Source: Gammaproteobacteria bacterium (GTDB lineage Bacteria; Pseudomonadota; Gammaproteobacteria; Enterobacterales; Kangiellaceae). Taken from it: a DNA stretch of 64,000 nucleotides. Of the stretch, positions 62,647-64,000 are shown one piece after another. The DNA is taken from the NCBI GenBank assembly GCA_013373375.1, contig JABXHY010000001.1, positions 1-64,000 of the forward strand, read 5' to 3'. Below the pieces are notes generated by a model, which was not told the DNA's origin, did no database searches, and worked only from the letters and a program-made list of their open reading frames with translations. Position 1 is the stretch's first letter. Each line of letters begins with the position of its first letter. The position numbers and the translations under genes were made by a program.

Positions 62647-63041
62647 AATAAAACCTCTGTCTCCGTCTTTCTTGACGTTATTTGCTAATCCAATATCTCG
62701 ATCTTATATTGTTTACTATCTCGCGTAATCGTAAATATTCACAGCTGTTTTTTTGTTGGCTCCTATTTGCTGAAAGGTAGGGGTTGAGTGGGAATAAAAT
62801 TCCATCAGATAGTCGTTTCGTTCAAACTTTTAGCATGAGAAGCTAAGTGCTGAAAGTTAAGTACTAAAACTCACTAGTTGTAAATCGTCGAATAGCAACT
62901 GTTGGTTCATAAGAACGATCGAATCATCAGCACCTAGCTCTGTATTTTGTGAATATTAATAGGTGAAGCACTCACGGTCCAGCATTGCCAAAAGATTAAA
63001 ACTTTGTCCTCAGCTTATTTCTTGTAATTTAGCAGCGCTAC
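62647..63041. other. Intergenic region upstream of the secreted-protein operon
   Basis: No gene, RNA or clear terminator is visible in 395 nt. A TATAAG-like -10 is present on the minus strand near 62,705-62,715, but without a well-spaced -35 I do not call a promoter. The operon's promoter is presumably within this region. Confidence 0.5.
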
Positions 63042-63995
63042 TCAACGGTCTTGATTTGCTTCTTTGGAACTAAAACGTCCCTTAACAAACTGGAAAACCC
63101 CAGCAATAGCGATTGCGAAAATAAACCAGAATTTTTTCAAGAAAATCAGAGCGGCCGCGAAAAAACCCGCTTTACTCAAAACCTTTCCAGCGACTAAAGC
63201 ACCTATTCCATAAGCAGCAACTTTATCAACACTTGAGTCAAAGTCATCATAAGTTTGACCCGTTTTAAAGTTGGCCATCCCCATCACTGATTCAATTTTA
63301 TTTTGTATTTCAGGTAACTGATTCATGCCTGCAATAAAGTTAAGAACTAACACGCCTTCGCGGCCCAAAACTCTAACGTTGTAGTTCAAAGTATTTTCTT
63401 CGGATTCTTCAAACTTCAATTCTTTTGCCCAATGGAGTTTGTGAGTATTCGCATCGTAATAAGGAGCAGAAGCCCATCTGACTAATTCAATGGCAGGATA
63501 GCCCATTTGTTGTCTTTGTGAGTTAGCGGCGCGTGTATCATCTTGCATCGACTCAAGAAGATCAGAGTAATCTATTTCGCTCGCATCTTCGTCGCTAACA
63601 TGTCCATCATTTTCATACTCAACTGTGACAGCCCAAGCGTCAGAGTCGAATGGGGTGTAGTGATCGGGCATTAATAGGCCTTCTGTCATTTGCCCCGGAG
63701 GATTACCCCAAACTTCTGACAAAATAATTTCTGCTTGCTCAGGGTTAAAATAAACAAAGCCTTCTTGGACTTGGATTTCAGTTTTGCCATTCGGTAATTG
63801 AACCAATCCTGTTTGCGGTTCTAACCGTTCCATTACACCGTTAGCCCACTCAATATAAGCTTTCTCTTCTTCTGTATACTCTTGCTCAACTGCAGAGTTA
63901 TCAGACTCATTCTGCTCTTGAGCCAAAAGTTGAGAAGATTGTACTGTGATAAATATGAGGATGGCGTAAAGGCCATAATTTAGAGATAGTTTCAT
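63042..63995 (-). CDS. DUF2167-type membrane protein
   Basis: A 317-residue protein with a signal peptide (about 1-25, QSSQLLAQEQ) and a large extracytoplasmic domain. It carries family-like segments (GFVYFNPEQAEIILSEVWGNPP, VRWASAPYYDANTHKLHWAKEL, NYNVRVLGREGVLVLNFI). Two hydrophobic segments lie near the C-terminus (about 260-300), then a basic tail. These features match the DUF2167 family of proteobacterial envelope proteins, whose role is unknown. Five bases remain between its ATG and the window edge. Confidence 0.8.
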   Translation of the reverse strand: MKLSLNYGLYAILIFITVQSSQLLAQEQNESDNSAVEQEYTEEEKAYIEWANGVMERLEPQTGLVQLPNGKTEIQVQEGFVYFNPEQAEIILSEVWGNPPGQMTEGLLMPDHYTPFDSDAWAVTVEYENDGHVSDEDASEIDYSDLLESMQDDTRAANSQRQQMGYPAIELVRWASAPYYDANTHKLHWAKELKFEESEENTLNYNVRVLGREGVLVLNFIAGMNQLPEIQNKIESVMGMANFKTGQTYDDFDSSVDKVAAYGIGALVAGKVLSKAGFFAAALIFLKKFWFIFAIAIAGVFQFVKGRFSSKEANQDR

Positions 63996-64000
63996 TTTAC

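Noticed and set aside
1-64000. Mobile elements, tRNA or rRNA genes, CRISPR arrays, prophage genes
   Set aside because: None seen on either strand. The accessory-looking 42.7-62.6 kb operon has no integrase, transposase, tRNA or direct repeats at its ends.

Overview
The window looks like chromosomal DNA of a marine gammaproteobacterium, AT-rich by eye. The protein families recall Oceanospirillales/Kangiellaceae-like or Alteromonadales-like bacteria, but the genus is inferred weakly. I saw no rRNA, tRNA, CRISPR array, insertion sequence or prophage.

Regions. (1) 1-2739, minus strand: start of the S10 ribosomal-protein operon (rpsJ, rplC, rplD, rplW, rplB; rplB runs off the left edge), with a promoter and a leader holding an attenuator-like hairpin. 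Divergent from it is a free-standing EF-G gene of the second paralogue type (EF-G1B/FusA2), not the usual rpsL-rpsG-fusA-tuf string. (2) 5.6-13.6 kb: AEC-family transporter, tRNA hydroxylation gene trhO, secreted subtilase with PKD domains, small lipoprotein, ABC1/AarF kinase-like protein and an RNase J-type beta-CASP nuclease. (3) 13.6-18.2 kb: a four-gene MacAB-like efflux operon (adaptor, ATPase, two FtsX-type permeases). (4) 18.2-31.4 kb: GlyGly-CTERM subtilase, membrane-anchored receiver-domain protein, M13 metallopeptidase lipoprotein, MsrB, TonB-dependent receptor, and a BCCT transporter overlapping a porin gene. (5) 31.6-40.7 kb: an apparently complete extracellular electron transfer module. 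It has a UbiA/MenA-like prenyltransferase, a stand-alone NqrF-like NADH dehydrogenase, a diheme c-type cytochrome, a NapC/CymA-type tetraheme quinol dehydrogenase, and an mtrCAB-type trio: OmcA/MtrC-family decaheme lipoprotein, MtrA/DmsE decaheme and MtrB/PioB barrel. (6) 40.8-42.6 kb: degenerate HD-GYP protein and small outer-membrane barrel. (7) 42.7-62.6 kb, minus strand: a tightly packed nine-gene, 20-kb operon of almost entirely exported proteins. It includes a 1513-aa matrixin-type metalloprotease, a roughly 2660-aa multidomain surface protein, a phospholipase C-like protein, a HEAT-repeat protein and several unrecognised proteins. (8) 63.0-64.0 kb: DUF2167-type membrane protein.

How the genes may work together. 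In region 5, electrons could pass from NADH (NqrF-like) or a dedicated quinone (UbiA/MenA-like) to the NapC/CymA-type quinol dehydrogenase, on to the soluble diheme cytochrome, and through the MtrA-MtrB conduit to the surface decaheme. Inverted repeats, two of them resembling degraded FNR/CRP sites, lie in its two promoter regions. In region 7, stop/start overlaps point to translational coupling, and a two-copy cysteine-linked module occurs in both giant proteins, which suggests they act together at or outside the cell surface. This operon is the best candidate for an undescribed system. All functions are read from sequence motifs; no searches were run.
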